This document shows, in pieces, positions 1 through 10,291 of a stretch of DNA of 64,000 nucleotides. The DNA comes from Dechloromonas sp. (GTDB taxonomy: Bacteria; Pseudomonadota; Gammaproteobacteria; Burkholderiales; Rhodocyclaceae). The notes beneath the pieces were generated by a model, which did no database searches, had not been told where the DNA came from, and was given only the letters and a program-made list of their open reading frames with translations. Made by a program: the position numbers and the translations under genes. Every line of letters begins with the position of its first letter. Positions within the stretch are counted from its first letter, which is position 1. The stretch lies in assembly GCA_011391255.1 (NCBI GenBank), contig JAABQV010000002.1, forward strand, positions 1 to 64,000, given 5' to 3'.

Positions 1-100
<100 letters not shown>

Positions 101-125
101 TCAAATATTCCACGATCCAAATCGG

Positions 126-200
<75 letters not shown>

Positions 201-230
201 CTACCTTTAAAACCACTGCCAAACTGCGGA

Positions 231-304
231 TGGAGCGGGTGAAGGGAATCGAACCCTCGTCTTAAGCTTGGAAGGCTTCAGCTCTACCATTAAGCTACAC
301 CCGC
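231..304 (-). tRNA. tRNA-Gly (TCC)
   Basis: GCGGGTGTAGCTTAATGGTAGAGC...CCTTCCAAGC...; anticodon TCC, encoded CCA. Confidence 0.95.
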
Positions 305-342
305 TTAACCAACGACCCACAACATGACGCATTAACAAATTC

Positions 343-427
<85 letters not shown>

Positions 428-484
428 GGAAGAACGCAAGATTATCCAGCCTTACGCTTAGCCTGTCAACAATGATGAGCATAA

Positions 485-508
485 AAAAACCGGCACCCGG
501 CCGGTTTT
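485..508 (-). terminator. Rho-independent-type hairpin downstream of cytochrome c gene
   Basis: AAAACCGG-N7-CCGGTTTT inverted repeat followed by T-run on minus strand. Confidence 0.7.
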
Positions 509-524
509 GAGGAATCAGCTTAGA

Positions 525-833
525 TTACTTCTGAGACAGAACCCAAGCAACCAATTTCTTGGCTTCGTCAGGCGTAACAGTAGCGTTCGGCGGCATCGGG
601 ACGGCACCCCAGGTACCGGAACCACCCTTGATTACTTTTTCAGCCAGCATGGCCGGCGCCTTCGCATCGCCCTTGTACTTGGCGGCAACTTCTTTGTAGG
701 CCGGGCCAACGACTTTTTTGTCAACCTGGTGGCAAGCCATACAGTTCTTGGCTTTGGCCAGCGCTTCGTCGGCTTGAGCCTGACCAGCCATGACGAGGCC
801 GGCGGCGATCATTGCAACATAAACAGCTTTCAT
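525..833 (-). CDS. Class I c-type cytochrome (c551/c552-like), periplasmic
   Basis: Signal peptide, CMACH haem motif, C-terminal VPMPPNATVTPDEAKKLVAWVLSQK. Confidence 0.9.
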   Translation of the reverse strand: MKAVYVAMIAAGLVMAGQAQADEALAKAKNCMACHQVDKKVVGPAYKEVAAKYKGDAKAPAMLAEKVIKGGSGTWGAVPMPPNATVTPDEAKKLVAWVLSQK

Positions 834-1001
834 TATCTCGCTCCATTTGCGGGTTTATGGGTACATCAGCATTGCATGATAAAACCCTTTTCCGTCGCTT
901 GCAAACCGAAACGGAAAGGCAGGTTTTCGGAAGCAAATCTCCTTGGCCTGAGAAAATAACGCGGCGGGGTATCCTACGTTGACATGAATCAACGGGAAGA
1001 C

Positions 1002-2855
1002 CTACTTTCTTCGTATCTGCCCGACATCGCGAACCGCGCCCTTATCTGCCGAAGTGGCCATCAGCGCGTAAGCCTGAAGTGCTGCGGAGACAATACGCTC
1101 GCGGCCAACCGGCTGCCAGGCAGCATCTCCACGGGCATCCATTCCCACCCGCCGGGCATTGAGCGCCTCGTCGGAGATCATCAACTGAATGCGGCGGGCA
1201 AAAATGTCGATTTCGATGGTGTCGCCTTCTTCGACCAAGCCAATCGCGCCACCATCGGCTGCTTCCGGCGAGGCGTGACCAATCGAAAGGCCGGAAGTGC
1301 CGCCGGAAAAACGGCCATCGGTGAGCAAAGCACACTCTTTACCAAGACCCATCGATTTGAGATAAGAGGTCGGGTAGAGCATTTCCTGCATACCAGGGCC
1401 GCCCTTGGGGCCTTCGTAACGAATCACGACGACATCGCCGGCAACAATTTTGCCGGCCAAAATGGCGTCGACCGCAGCATCCTGACTCTCGAAAACGCGG
1501 GCGCGGCCGGTGAATTTCAGAATGGAATCATCGACCCCGGCGGTTTTGACGATACATCCATCAAGCGCAATGTTGCCGTAGAGCACGGCGAGACCGCCAT
1601 CCTGCGAGTAGGCATTGGACTTGTTGCGGATACAACCATTGGTACGATCCAGATCGAGTTCGTTAAAGCGGCGATTCTGTGAAAATGCCGTTTGCGTCGG
1701 CACGCCACCGGGTGCCGCCTTGAAGAATTCGTGCACCTTGAGATCGTGTTCGCGCACAATATCCCAGCGATCAATCGCTTCGCCGAGATTTTTGGAATAT
1801 ACGGTCGGCACATTACGCTGGATCAGCCCGGCACGATCGAGCTCACCGAGAATCCCCATAATGCCGCCGGCGCGATGGACGTCTTCGATGTGATACTGCT
1901 GCGTCGCTGGCGCAACTTTGGCCAGACAGGGCACCTTACGCGAAATACGGTCGATGTCACTCATCGTGAAGTCGACGCCGGCTTCCTGCGCGGCGGCAAG
2001 AATGTGCAACACGGTATTGGTCGAACCACCCATCGAGACGTCGAGTGTCATCGCGTTTTCAAAAGCCGCCTTGGTCGCGATAGCGCGCGGCAAGACGCTG
2101 ACATCATCCTGCTCGTAATAGCGCTTGCAGAGATCGACAACAACGCGGCCTGCCTTGAGGAAGAGCTCCTTACGGTCGGCGTGCGTTGCCAGCATCGTGC
2201 CGTTGCCGGGCAAGCTGAGGCCGAGCGCTTCGGTCAGGCAGTTCATCGAGTTGGCGGTGAACATGCCGGAACACGACCCGCAGGTCGGGCAGGCGGAACG
2301 CTCAAAGCTCTCGACTTCGGCATCGCTGACTGACTTGTCACCTGCCTTGATCATCGCGTCGATGAGGTCAATCTTGATCGTCTGATCCTTCCAGCTAACC
2401 TTGCCGGCTTCCATCGGGCCGCCGGAAACAAAAATCACCGGAATATTGACGCGCATCGCCGCCATCAGCATGCCTGGGGTGATTTTGTCGCAATTGGAGA
2501 TACAGACCATGGCGTCGGCGCAATGGGCATTGACCATGTATTCGACCGAATCGGCGATCAAGTCGCGACTTGGCAGCGAATAGAGCATGCCGCTGTGTCC
2601 CATGGCGATGCCGTCGTCGATGGCGATGGTGTTGAATTCCTTGGCGATGCCGCCGGCCGCTTCAATTTCACGCGCCACCAGTTGCCCCATATCCTTAAGG
2701 TGCACGTGACCGGGAACGAACTGCGTGAACGAATTAACCACGGCGATGATTGGCTTGCCGAAATCACCATCCTTCATGCCGGTTGCGCGCCACAGGGCGC
2801 GGGCGCCGGCCATGTTGCGGCCGTGCGTGGAGGTGCGTGAGCGATATTGTGGCAT
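1002..2855 (-). CDS. ilvD: Dihydroxy-acid dehydratase
   Basis: 617 aa, [53 protein letters not shown], diagnostic IlvD sequence. Confidence 0.97.
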   Translation of the reverse strand: MPQYRSRTSTHGRNMAGARALWRATGMKDGDFGKPIIAVVNSFTQFVPGHVHLKDMGQLVAREIEAAGGIAKEFNTIAIDDGIAMGHSGMLYSLPSRDLIADSVEYMVNAHCADAMVCISNCDKITPGMLMAAMRVNIPVIFVSGGPMEAGKVSWKDQTIKIDLIDAMIKAGDKSVSDAEVESFERSACPTCGSCSGMFTANSMNCLTEALGLSLPGNGTMLATHADRKELFLKAGRVVVDLCKRYYEQDDVSVLPRAIATKAAFENAMTLDVSMGGSTNTVLHILAAAQEAGVDFTMSDIDRISRKVPCLAKVAPATQQYHIEDVHRAGGIMGILGELDRAGLIQRNVPTVYSKNLGEAIDRWDIVREHDLKVHEFFKAAPGGVPTQTAFSQNRRFNELDLDRTNGCIRNKSNAYSQDGGLAVLYGNIALDGCIVKTAGVDDSILKFTGRARVFESQDAAVDAILAGKIVAGDVVVIRYEGPKGGPGMQEMLYPTSYLKSMGLGKECALLTDGRFSGGTSGLSIGHASPEAADGGAIGLVEEGDTIEIDIFARRIQLMISDEALNARRVGMDARGDAAWQPVGRERIVSAALQAYALMATSADKGAVRDVGQIRRK

Positions 2856-2943
2856 CTAAATCTCCGTCAAAACTGTGCGCCGTCGTCTTCTCAGATTCGG
2901 CGCGAACTATAATCTACGAATTCTAGCTGACTCTGAATCCGCA

Positions 2944-3741
2944 ATGCTTTTTCACCCGCAGTTCGACCCGATTGCTTTTTCGCTTGGCCCGCTATCCGTG
3001 CGCTGGTACGGTTTGATGTATCTATTGGCCTTCGTTCAATTTATCTGGCTCGGGCGCCTGCGGATCAAGCGCGGCAATACCCTGCTCAGCGTCGAGCAGC
3101 TCGACGACCTGCTTTTTTACGGCATGCTCGGGGTAATCATCGGCGGGCGCCTGGGGCAAGTTATTTTCTACGAACCGGCCTACTTTCTCAGTCATCCGCT
3201 GGAAATTTTTGCCATCTGGAAAGGCGGCATGAGCTTTCACGGCGGCTTTCTCGGCGTGCTGTTCGCAATGATGCTTTGGGCGCGCAAAGCGCGATTTAAC
3301 TGGCTCGACATCACCGATTTCATTGTGCCGCTGGTGCCACTCGGGCTGGCGGCCGGGCGCGTTGGCAATTTCATCAATGGCGAATTGTGGGGCCGGGTTG
3401 CCGACGCAACCCTGCCGTGGGCGATGATTTTTCCGCAGGCAGGCGACCTGCAGCCGCGTCATCCGTCGCAGCTTTACCATGTCGCGCTGGAGGGTATCGC
3501 CCTCTTCGTAATTTTGTGGCTTTTCAGCCGTCGACCGCGACCACGGCGCGCCGTCTCCGGGCTTTTCCTGATCGGCTACGGCACGTTTCGCTTTATCACC
3601 GAATTTTTCCGCGAACCGGATCATGGTATTTTCGGCCAATCATACGCCATCAGCATGGGTCAATGGCTATCGCTACCAATGATCGTTATCGGCATCGCGC
3701 TTATCATTCACGCTTATCGAACAGAGGAGAATTCAGCATGA
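2944..3741 (+). CDS. lgt: Prolipoprotein diacylglyceryl transferase
   Basis: [41 protein letters not shown] motif; start at ATG 2944 preferred over ORF start 2875. Confidence 0.95.
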   Translation: MLFHPQFDPIAFSLGPLSVRWYGLMYLLAFVQFIWLGRLRIKRGNTLLSVEQLDDLLFYGMLGVIIGGRLGQVIFYEPAYFLSHPLEIFAIWKGGMSFHGGFLGVLFAMMLWARKARFNWLDITDFIVPLVPLGLAAGRVGNFINGELWGRVADATLPWAMIFPQAGDLQPRHPSQLYHVALEGIALFVILWLFSRRPRPRRAVSGLFLIGYGTFRFITEFFREPDHGIFGQSYAISMGQWLSLPMIVIGIALIIHAYRTEENSA

Positions 3742-4217
3742 ACCAACGTCCATTCAAAGTGCTCGGGATTCAGCAAATCGCCATCGGCGGGCCGTCCAAG
3801 GAAAAGCTGCGCACGCTGTGGGTCGAAAAATTCGGCCTCGAAATAACCAGCACCTTCGTCTCCGAGCGCGAAAATGTCGACGAAGATATCTGCGCCATGG
3901 GTGTCGGCCCGTTCAAGGTCGAGGTTGATTTGATGCAGCCACTCGACCCGGAAAAAAAACCAGCAGTGCACACCACGCCGCTCAATCACGTCGGCCTCTG
4001 GATCGACGATCTACCCAAGGCCGTTGAATGGCTCTCGGCCAATGGCGTGCGCTTTGCGCCGGGCGGCATCCGCAAGGGCGCTGCCGGCTTCGACATTACC
4101 TTCCTGCACCCCAAGGGCAATGAGGAGTTCCCGATTGGCGGCGAAGGCGTTCTGATCGAACTGGTTCAGGCACCACCTGAAGTGGTCAGCGCCTTTGCCC
4201 GACTGGCCAGCCAATAA
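3738..4217 (+). CDS. VOC/glyoxalase-superfamily protein (lactoylglutathione lyase / methylmalonyl-CoA epimerase-like)
   Basis: [28 protein letters not shown]... [19 protein letters not shown] overlaps the lgt stop. Confidence 0.8.
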   Translation: MNQRPFKVLGIQQIAIGGPSKEKLRTLWVEKFGLEITSTFVSERENVDEDICAMGVGPFKVEVDLMQPLDPEKKPAVHTTPLNHVGLWIDDLPKAVEWLSANGVRFAPGGIRKGAAGFDITFLHPKGNEEFPIGGEGVLIELVQAPPEVVSAFARLASQ

Positions 4218-4225
4218 GCGCAAGC

Positions 4226-4981
4226 ATGACCGACGAGGACGATCTCGCCGACAACGATTCAGCTACCGCTTCAGCGCTGGAAGCCACGGCAGCCATACTG
4301 CCGTGGCTGGCCAAGCCGCAGAAACTGCGCTTTGCGCCGGCACTCAATCAGCGCTGGGTGAGCTCCTGCCAGCGCCTGAGCAGCGCCTGGGCCGGGCGCC
4401 ACGCCGAGGGCCTGAACGATCTCCGGCCGGCCATCTTTAGCCTCTATAGCCTCAGCCTGGAAACCGCCGATACTGACTGCCTGCGTCTTGGCGAGGCACT
4501 AGCCAGCGCCACCGACCGGCTTGATGAAGAGACGGCGCCACCGCGCGTCATCGCCGCCTTAAGCGCTTGCATCGAGTGCCTGGTTGAGGCTGACGGACTT
4601 GAACATCCTTCGTTCATTGAGCGCGCGCGACACTTCTCCAAACGTTTGGAGGACTGCGCAGCCTGTGCGCAGGGGGACAACGAACGATCAGCTGTCATCG
4701 ACCGTCTTTTTGTTGCCGAAACCGGGGAAAGACTGGAGCGCATGCATGACGCACTTGCCGCTTTGCCGCCAGACGGCGAAACCCTGCTGATTGAAACCGA
4801 TGAGCTGATCCAGCATGCCGAGCACATAGCTTTGTTCGGCATCGTTCACGCCGCGCGGCAGTTGATGAAAACCCTGAATCAGGCCAACCTGCATCACAGC
4901 CTTGAGAGCGAAACCATCCGCGCCCACGTCTTGCGGCAGTTGGAAGCCTTAAACCAGTTGAATGTTGCGGTCGACCGCTGA
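4226..4981 (+). CDS. Hypothetical protein, helical, HPt-like C-terminal region possible
   Basis: 251 aa open frame with plausible codon usage, follows the VOC gene by 8 nt. Confidence 0.6.
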   Translation: MTDEDDLADNDSATASALEATAAILPWLAKPQKLRFAPALNQRWVSSCQRLSSAWAGRHAEGLNDLRPAIFSLYSLSLETADTDCLRLGEALASATDRLDEETAPPRVIAALSACIECLVEADGLEHPSFIERARHFSKRLEDCAACAQGDNERSAVIDRLFVAETGERLERMHDALAALPPDGETLLIETDELIQHAEHIALFGIVHAARQLMKTLNQANLHHSLESETIRAHVLRQLEALNQLNVAVDR

Positions 4982-5599
4982 AACGGGCAGATTTTTCAGC
5001 ACATCGCGCAAACGCTCCTGCGCCATTTCATTCTGCCGTCGCGCTTCCTCAGCCTCATATTCAACCAGCGCCAAAGCCACCAGATTGGCGACGGCATGGG
5101 CAAACAGCCGGTGCGTGGCAGTCCATGGCAGATGGGTAGCGACCTGCTCGAGACAAAGCACACCCTCAAGGCCGCCGCGTATGTGAATCGGTGTATCGAG
5201 CAGCGCGGTAATGCCGTTCTCTGCCAGATAGTTGCCGACAAACTCCCGAGTTGCCGGATGCAGGCTGGCATCGTCGGCAGCAATACATTCTTCACTGCGC
5301 AAAGCGCGAAAATAATGCGGGTAGTCCTTGGCGTGCAAGCTCATGCCCTTACGGTGATGCGCACCGGCAAGTTCATAAAGATCAAGGCAGCGCAACTCTG
5401 CCTGTGAGTCACACAACGCCCAGATACTGACGCGACCGATACCGGACATCTGTGCCGCCGATTCGGTCAGGATGCTGAGCGTCACATCAAGCGTCGCCTC
5501 CTTGAAATAGGCGCCGCGCGAGAGGCGGGCAACACCTTCCTGCAAATCGGTGGGCGACATCAAGGTGAGGTTGATACCGGGATTACGCGTTAAATCCAT
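4949..5599 (-). CDS. GAF-domain protein
   Basis: ATLDVTLSILTESAAQMSGIGRVSIWALCDSQAELRCLDLYE...LLDTPIHIRGGLEGVLCLEQV, GAF pattern. Confidence 0.8.
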   Translation of the reverse strand: MDLTRNPGINLTLMSPTDLQEGVARLSRGAYFKEATLDVTLSILTESAAQMSGIGRVSIWALCDSQAELRCLDLYELAGAHHRKGMSLHAKDYPHYFRALRSEECIAADDASLHPATREFVGNYLAENGITALLDTPIHIRGGLEGVLCLEQVATHLPWTATHRLFAHAVANLVALALVEYEAEEARRQNEMAQERLRDVLKNLPVSAVDRNIQLV

Positions 5600-5709
5600 A
5601 TTGGCTGATGATCTTGATCGCCATAGCGACCTGTTAGAACACCAGTAAGTTTATGGGCGGCGCGCTAAATCAACCGTGAAATTCTCCTCAAAAGATAAAA
5701 GTTAAATTT

Positions 5710-6048
5710 TTAATCGGGCTGCCCCGGCGTTGTCTTGAAAACGAAGGCCGCCTGCTCCACGTCAGTGATCCAGACCAAACCATCACCATAATGACCGGTT
5801 TGCGCGACTTTCATGATGCAGTCAAAAATAGACTGCGCCGCATCGTCCGGCGCAATAACTTCGATTCGCACCTTGGGCGTGTAGTCAGTCAGTTGTTCCT
5901 TGATTTTGTGTTGCACTAGGCGCCGGTTTGGCGCACTACAGCCCTCAACCTTGCTGACAGTCATGCCGGGAAAATCTGGCAGGGCAACCAATGCGTCGCG
6001 CAAGGAAGCCAATTTATTGGGGCGAATAACCGCCTTTATCTCTTTCAT
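5710..6048 (-). CDS. PII-family (GlnB/GlnK-like) signalling protein linked to RND efflux operon
   Basis: MKEIKAVIRPNKLASLRDALVALPDFPGMTVSKVEG...VRIEVIAPDDAAQSIFDCIMKVAQTGHYGDGLVWI; start overlaps czcA stop. Confidence 0.85.
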   Translation of the reverse strand: MKEIKAVIRPNKLASLRDALVALPDFPGMTVSKVEGCSAPNRRLVQHKIKEQLTDYTPKVRIEVIAPDDAAQSIFDCIMKVAQTGHYGDGLVWITDVEQAAFVFKTTPGQPD

Positions 6049-9000
6049 GCTTCAATTTTCTCCTCATCAAACCAGCGATAAATTGTTGGCAAAACTAGCA
6101 AGGTGAGCAGCGTGCAGGTTATCAACCCGCCAATGACCACAATCGCCAACGGCCGTTGCACTTCTGAACCGGGCCCATCCGAAAACAGGAAAGGGACAAG
6201 ACCGAGCATGGCGACTGTGGCGGTCATCATCACCGGCCTGAAGCGTAGCGTTGCACCTTCGATCACGGCTTGCTCCACGGTTCGCCCTTCTTCTCGAAGA
6301 CTGCGAATATAGGACACTAGAACCACCCCGTTGAGCACAGCAATGCCCCATAGCGCAATGAAACCGACCGAGGCCGGCACCGAAAGGTATTCACCAGAAA
6401 CAAAGAGCCCGATGATGCCGCCGACTGAAGCGAACGGCAGCACCGTGATGATCAGCGTCGCAAAACGTAGTGAGTTAAAGAGAACAAAAAGCAGGAAGAA
6501 AATCGCCGCGACAGTAATCGGAACAATCACCATCAGGTGCCCCAAGGCGCGCTCCATATTCTGGAACTGGCCGCCCCACTCGAGGTAGTAACCCTCTGGC
6601 AACTTGACCTGAGACTCAACTTTCTTCTGCAGCTCGGCCACAAAGCCCCCAAGGTCACGATCTTTGACGTTGACTCCGACCACAATGCGCCGCTTGCCAA
6701 GCTCCCTGGATATCTGCGCCGGGCCATCCATAACGCTAATTTTCGCTACGTCAGCCAAGCGCACCTGAGCGCCATTCGGTGAGGTAATCAACACACTGGA
6801 AATGGCTTCAACATTGTTACGGAAGTTTTCGGGTAAGCGAACGCTGGCGGGAAACCGTTTCGCGCCCTCAAAGATCTCCGTTGCCACTTTGCCGCCAATC
6901 GCTGTTTCCAGAACGTCATTAACATCGGAGACGTTCAAACCAAGACGGGCGATAGCCTGACGATCAATTTCGATCGACAAATACTGCTGTCCGCTGATTC
7001 TCTGGACTCGCATATCCCTTGCCCCGTCGAGGCTTTGAGCCACCTTGCCAATCTCGCCGGCAACGCGCTTCAGCTCCTCCAGATCATCGCCAAAAACCTT
7101 AACGGCAATATCTGATCGAACCCCAGTCACCATCTCGGCCACCCGGGCCGAAATCGGCTGCGCCATGACCACCTGTACGCCGGGCAAGACCTTGAGCTTC
7201 TCGCGCATGGCTTCCTGAATGGTGTCCTGAGTCCAGCCATCCGGCCATTCGGCGCGCGGCTTCAGGCTGACGATGGGTGTCGACTCATTCGGCCCTTGCG
7301 GATCAGCTGGAGACTCACCGCGACCAACGCCAGAAACGGCAGACTTAACCCCTGGCACTTGCATGACCAGGCGCATCGCCTCCATTTCCATCTTGATCGA
7401 CTCTTCAAGCGAAATATTCGGTACCCGGTTGATACCCGGCACGACAGAGCCTTCATTCATTTCCGGGATAAATGCCGTTCCAAGGAAAGGTACGGTAGCT
7501 GCCGTCATGCAAAAAATAAGAACCGAAGCGCCCACTGTCTTTTTCTGGTTCGTCATCGTCCAGTGCAGCATTTTTAGATATCGCTGCTTCATGATGGCGA
7601 TCAGGCGGGTATCGTGATCGCCATCATGCGCCGGTGCCTTGAGCAGATAGGTTGCCATAACCGGGGTCAGCGTCAAGGAGAGCACCAGAGAAATAGCCAG
7701 CGCAATGGCAATCGTGTAAGCCAGCGGCGCGAACATTTTGCCTTCCATGCCCTGCAAGGTCATCAGCGGCAAGAAAACAAGAATGATGATGCCCACCCCG
7801 AAAATCACTGGCGTGGCGACCTCAACCACGGCGTGCAGGATGATCCGCAACTGACTTTCGCCGGATTTGGCTTTGCGCCCCAACTGCAGAAACGCATTTT
7901 CAACCACCACGACGGAACCATCGACCATAAGTCCAATCGCGATCGCCAAGCCACCCAGCGACATCAGGTTGGCAGAAATCCCCAGCTTGTTCATCGCAAC
8001 GAAGGTTAGCAACGGCGTTAACACCAGTGTCGCAACCACAATCAGCGAAGAGCGAACGTCACCCAAAAAGAGGAAGAGCACAACAACAACCAGCAAAACA
8101 CCTTCAAGCAGCACCTTGGTCACGGTCCACAACGCCGCATCAACCAATTCCGAGCGGTCGTAATAAGGCACAATTTTCAAGCCGTCCGGCAGCATGTTCT
8201 TGCTGTTGATCTCGTCAACCCTCGTCTTGATTTTGCTGACTACCGATTTCGCATTACCCCCCGCGAGCATCATGACGACGCCACCCACCGCCTCGGTCGT
8301 ACCATTTTTGACGACGGCACCAGCGCGCACCTCGTGGCCGATCTGAACTTCAGCGACATCGCGCACGAAGACCGGTACTCCGTCTTTTTCTTTGAGGACG
8401 ATCACCCGTAGGTCGTCGAGATCTTTGACCAGTCCAACGCCTCTGATCAGGTACTGCTCCGCATAGTGCGGCAAAATACCGCCCGCCGAATTGGCATTGT
8501 TACGCCCGACCGCCTTATAAACATCAGTAATATTCAAACCAAAGTGGCGTAACCGATCAGGATTGACCAGGACCTGATATTGCTTCGAAAAGCCACCCTG
8601 CGAGTTGATTTCTGCCACCCCCGGAATCGAACGCAGCAAGGGCCGCGCCACCCAATCCTGAGCGGTTCGGCGTTGCATCAATTCTTCCTCAGTTAGCGCC
8701 CGGTCACCATCATCCGCTCGCTCCAAAGTGTATTGATAAACCTCACCCAAACCGGTCGAAACCGGCCCGAGTGTTGGGGTAATGCCTTCGGGCAGTCGCG
8801 AGCCAACCTCCAACAGCCTTTCCATGACCAACTGCCGGGCGAAATAAACGTTTGTCTTGTCAGTGAATACCAGCGTAATCAAGGAGAGGCCTGGCCGGTT
8901 CAACGAGCGCATCTCTTCGAGGCCCGGCAAGCCGGTCATCGCGATTTCCAAAGGCACGGTGGCGGAGCGCTCGACCTCCTCAGGCGAACGGCCCGGCGCC

Positions 9001-9155
9001 TCGGTAGCAATCTGAACCTGAATATTGGTAACATCAGGGAAGGCATCGACCGATAGCTTGCGTGCGGCATCAAGGCCAAACAAAAGCATTACAGCGGCGA
9101 TCACCGCAACAATGAGGCGCTGCGCCAGCGCGCCGCGTACTAGGGATTCAATCAC
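6045..9155 (-). CDS. czcA: CzcA/CusA-family heavy-metal efflux RND transporter
   Basis: 1036 aa, MIESLVRGALAQRLIVAVIAAVMLLFGLDAARKLSVDAFPDVTNIQVQI, HME-RND signature. Confidence 0.93.
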   Translation of the reverse strand: MIESLVRGALAQRLIVAVIAAVMLLFGLDAARKLSVDAFPDVTNIQVQIATEAPGRSPEEVERSATVPLEIAMTGLPGLEEMRSLNRPGLSLITLVFTDKTNVYFARQLVMERLLEVGSRLPEGITPTLGPVSTGLGEVYQYTLERADDGDRALTEEELMQRRTAQDWVARPLLRSIPGVAEINSQGGFSKQYQVLVNPDRLRHFGLNITDVYKAVGRNNANSAGGILPHYAEQYLIRGVGLVKDLDDLRVIVLKEKDGVPVFVRDVAEVQIGHEVRAGAVVKNGTTEAVGGVVMMLAGGNAKSVVSKIKTRVDEINSKNMLPDGLKIVPYYDRSELVDAALWTVTKVLLEGVLLVVVVLFLFLGDVRSSLIVVATLVLTPLLTFVAMNKLGISANLMSLGGLAIAIGLMVDGSVVVVENAFLQLGRKAKSGESQLRIILHAVVEVATPVIFGVGIIILVFLPLMTLQGMEGKMFAPLAYTIAIALAISLVLSLTLTPVMATYLLKAPAHDGDHDTRLIAIMKQRYLKMLHWTMTNQKKTVGASVLIFCMTAATVPFLGTAFIPEMNEGSVVPGINRVPNISLEESIKMEMEAMRLVMQVPGVKSAVSGVGRGESPADPQGPNESTPIVSLKPRAEWPDGWTQDTIQEAMREKLKVLPGVQVVMAQPISARVAEMVTGVRSDIAVKVFGDDLEELKRVAGEIGKVAQSLDGARDMRVQRISGQQYLSIEIDRQAIARLGLNVSDVNDVLETAIGGKVATEIFEGAKRFPASVRLPENFRNNVEAISSVLITSPNGAQVRLADVAKISVMDGPAQISRELGKRRIVVGVNVKDRDLGGFVAELQKKVESQVKLPEGYYLEWGGQFQNMERALGHLMVIVPITVAAIFFLLFVLFNSLRFATLIITVLPFASVGGIIGLFVSGEYLSVPASVGFIALWGIAVLNGVVLVSYIRSLREEGRTVEQAVIEGATLRFRPVMMTATVAMLGLVPFLFSDGPGSEVQRPLAIVVIGGLITCTLLTLLVLPTIYRWFDEEKIEA

Positions 9156-10291
9156 GAGCCCTCCGCTAATTTACGGTTGCGTTCATTATTCAGATGAAAT
9201 GCTCCCTCAACGACGATTCGCTCATCACCTTTGAGTCCAGTGAGAACCACTCTTTGTCCACCCTGCTCAACGCCAAGCTTTACCTTGACCAAACGAAACG
9301 CGCCTGAGACCTCAGCGACAAAAACGTGATCTATATCGTTCTCACGAACGACTGCGGCAGCAGGCACCACCAATCGATCTACTGGTTTGGCCTCGATCAA
9401 AACTGACGCCAACATCGCTGGCTTCAAACGGCCATCGCGATTGTCCAAAGCGGTACGAACCAACACTGTTCGAGTATCCGGATCAACGGTCTGGCCGACA
9501 AAGACCAGTTTTCCCCATAATTTTTCGTTTCCTAGTGCCGGTACTTCAATGACGACTGACTGGCCCTCCTGGACTCGACTGATCTGTTGTTCAGGGACTT
9601 GTGCCACAGCCCACAAACTGGAAAGGTCAGCAACCACGAATAAGGAATCCGCCGGCTGAACAACCTGCCCCTGAGCAAGTTTTCGTTCAACCACAACACC
9701 ACTCAAAGTCGACACAACGGACATAAGAGAATTTACAGCCCCTTCTCTGCCCAAGCGTTCGATAGCTGCGGGGGTCACGCCAAGCAGCTGCAACTGGTCA
9801 GCTGCCGCCCGAGTTTCAGCGACAGAAATTTGGTACTCGCTCTGGCGGCGCTGCAACTCTGCCAAGGCAATAACATCTGCATCGAATAATGCTTTTGCCC
9901 GCTCAGCGTTACGCCGGTTCAACTCCAGTACAGATCTTGCCCTCAAATATGCAAGCTGTTGTGTAGATAGCTCACTGCTATTGAGCCGGGCCAGCACGTC
10001 ACCTTTTTTTACCGACTGGCCAAGCACTGCATCAATTTCGGTTACCCGGCCAGTGATGGTTGCACCAATGCGGGCCAAACGCTGTTTGTCAAAATCGATA
10101 CTACCCGGCACTCGCAGAGTTTCGGAGACAGGTTGGCTGGTGACGTTCGCCAGTTTGATCTGCGCGACCAGTTCAGCGGCCGGTGACACCAAAGCCGGGT
10201 CAGATAAGGTCGCAGCAACAGTTTTGGCCTCCTCCTTGCCGCATCCTGCGAGTATTGCTGCGGTCAACAGAATAAATGTGGCTTTTTTCAT
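9152..10291 (-). CDS. czcB: RND efflux periplasmic adaptor subunit (CzcB-like lipoprotein)
   Basis: Lipobox LTAAILAGCGK; barrel-sandwich hybrid region; operonic overlap with czcA. Confidence 0.9.
   Translation of the reverse strand: MKKATFILLTAAILAGCGKEEAKTVAATLSDPALVSPAAELVAQIKLANVTSQPVSETLRVPGSIDFDKQRLARIGATITGRVTEIDAVLGQSVKKGDVLARLNSSELSTQQLAYLRARSVLELNRRNAERAKALFDADVIALAELQRRQSEYQISVAETRAAADQLQLLGVTPAAIERLGREGAVNSLMSVVSTLSGVVVERKLAQGQVVQPADSLFVVADLSSLWAVAQVPEQQISRVQEGQSVVIEVPALGNEKLWGKLVFVGQTVDPDTRTVLVRTALDNRDGRLKPAMLASVLIEAKPVDRLVVPAAAVVRENDIDHVFVAEVSGAFRLVKVKLGVEQGGQRVVLTGLKGDERIVVEGAFHLNNERNRKLAEGS

Noticed and set aside
984-2840. Long plus-strand ORFs (984..1682, 1692..2333, 2523..2840) opposite ilvD
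   Set aside because: Antisense shadow ORFs of a GC-rich gene; no recognisable domain and ilvD explains the region
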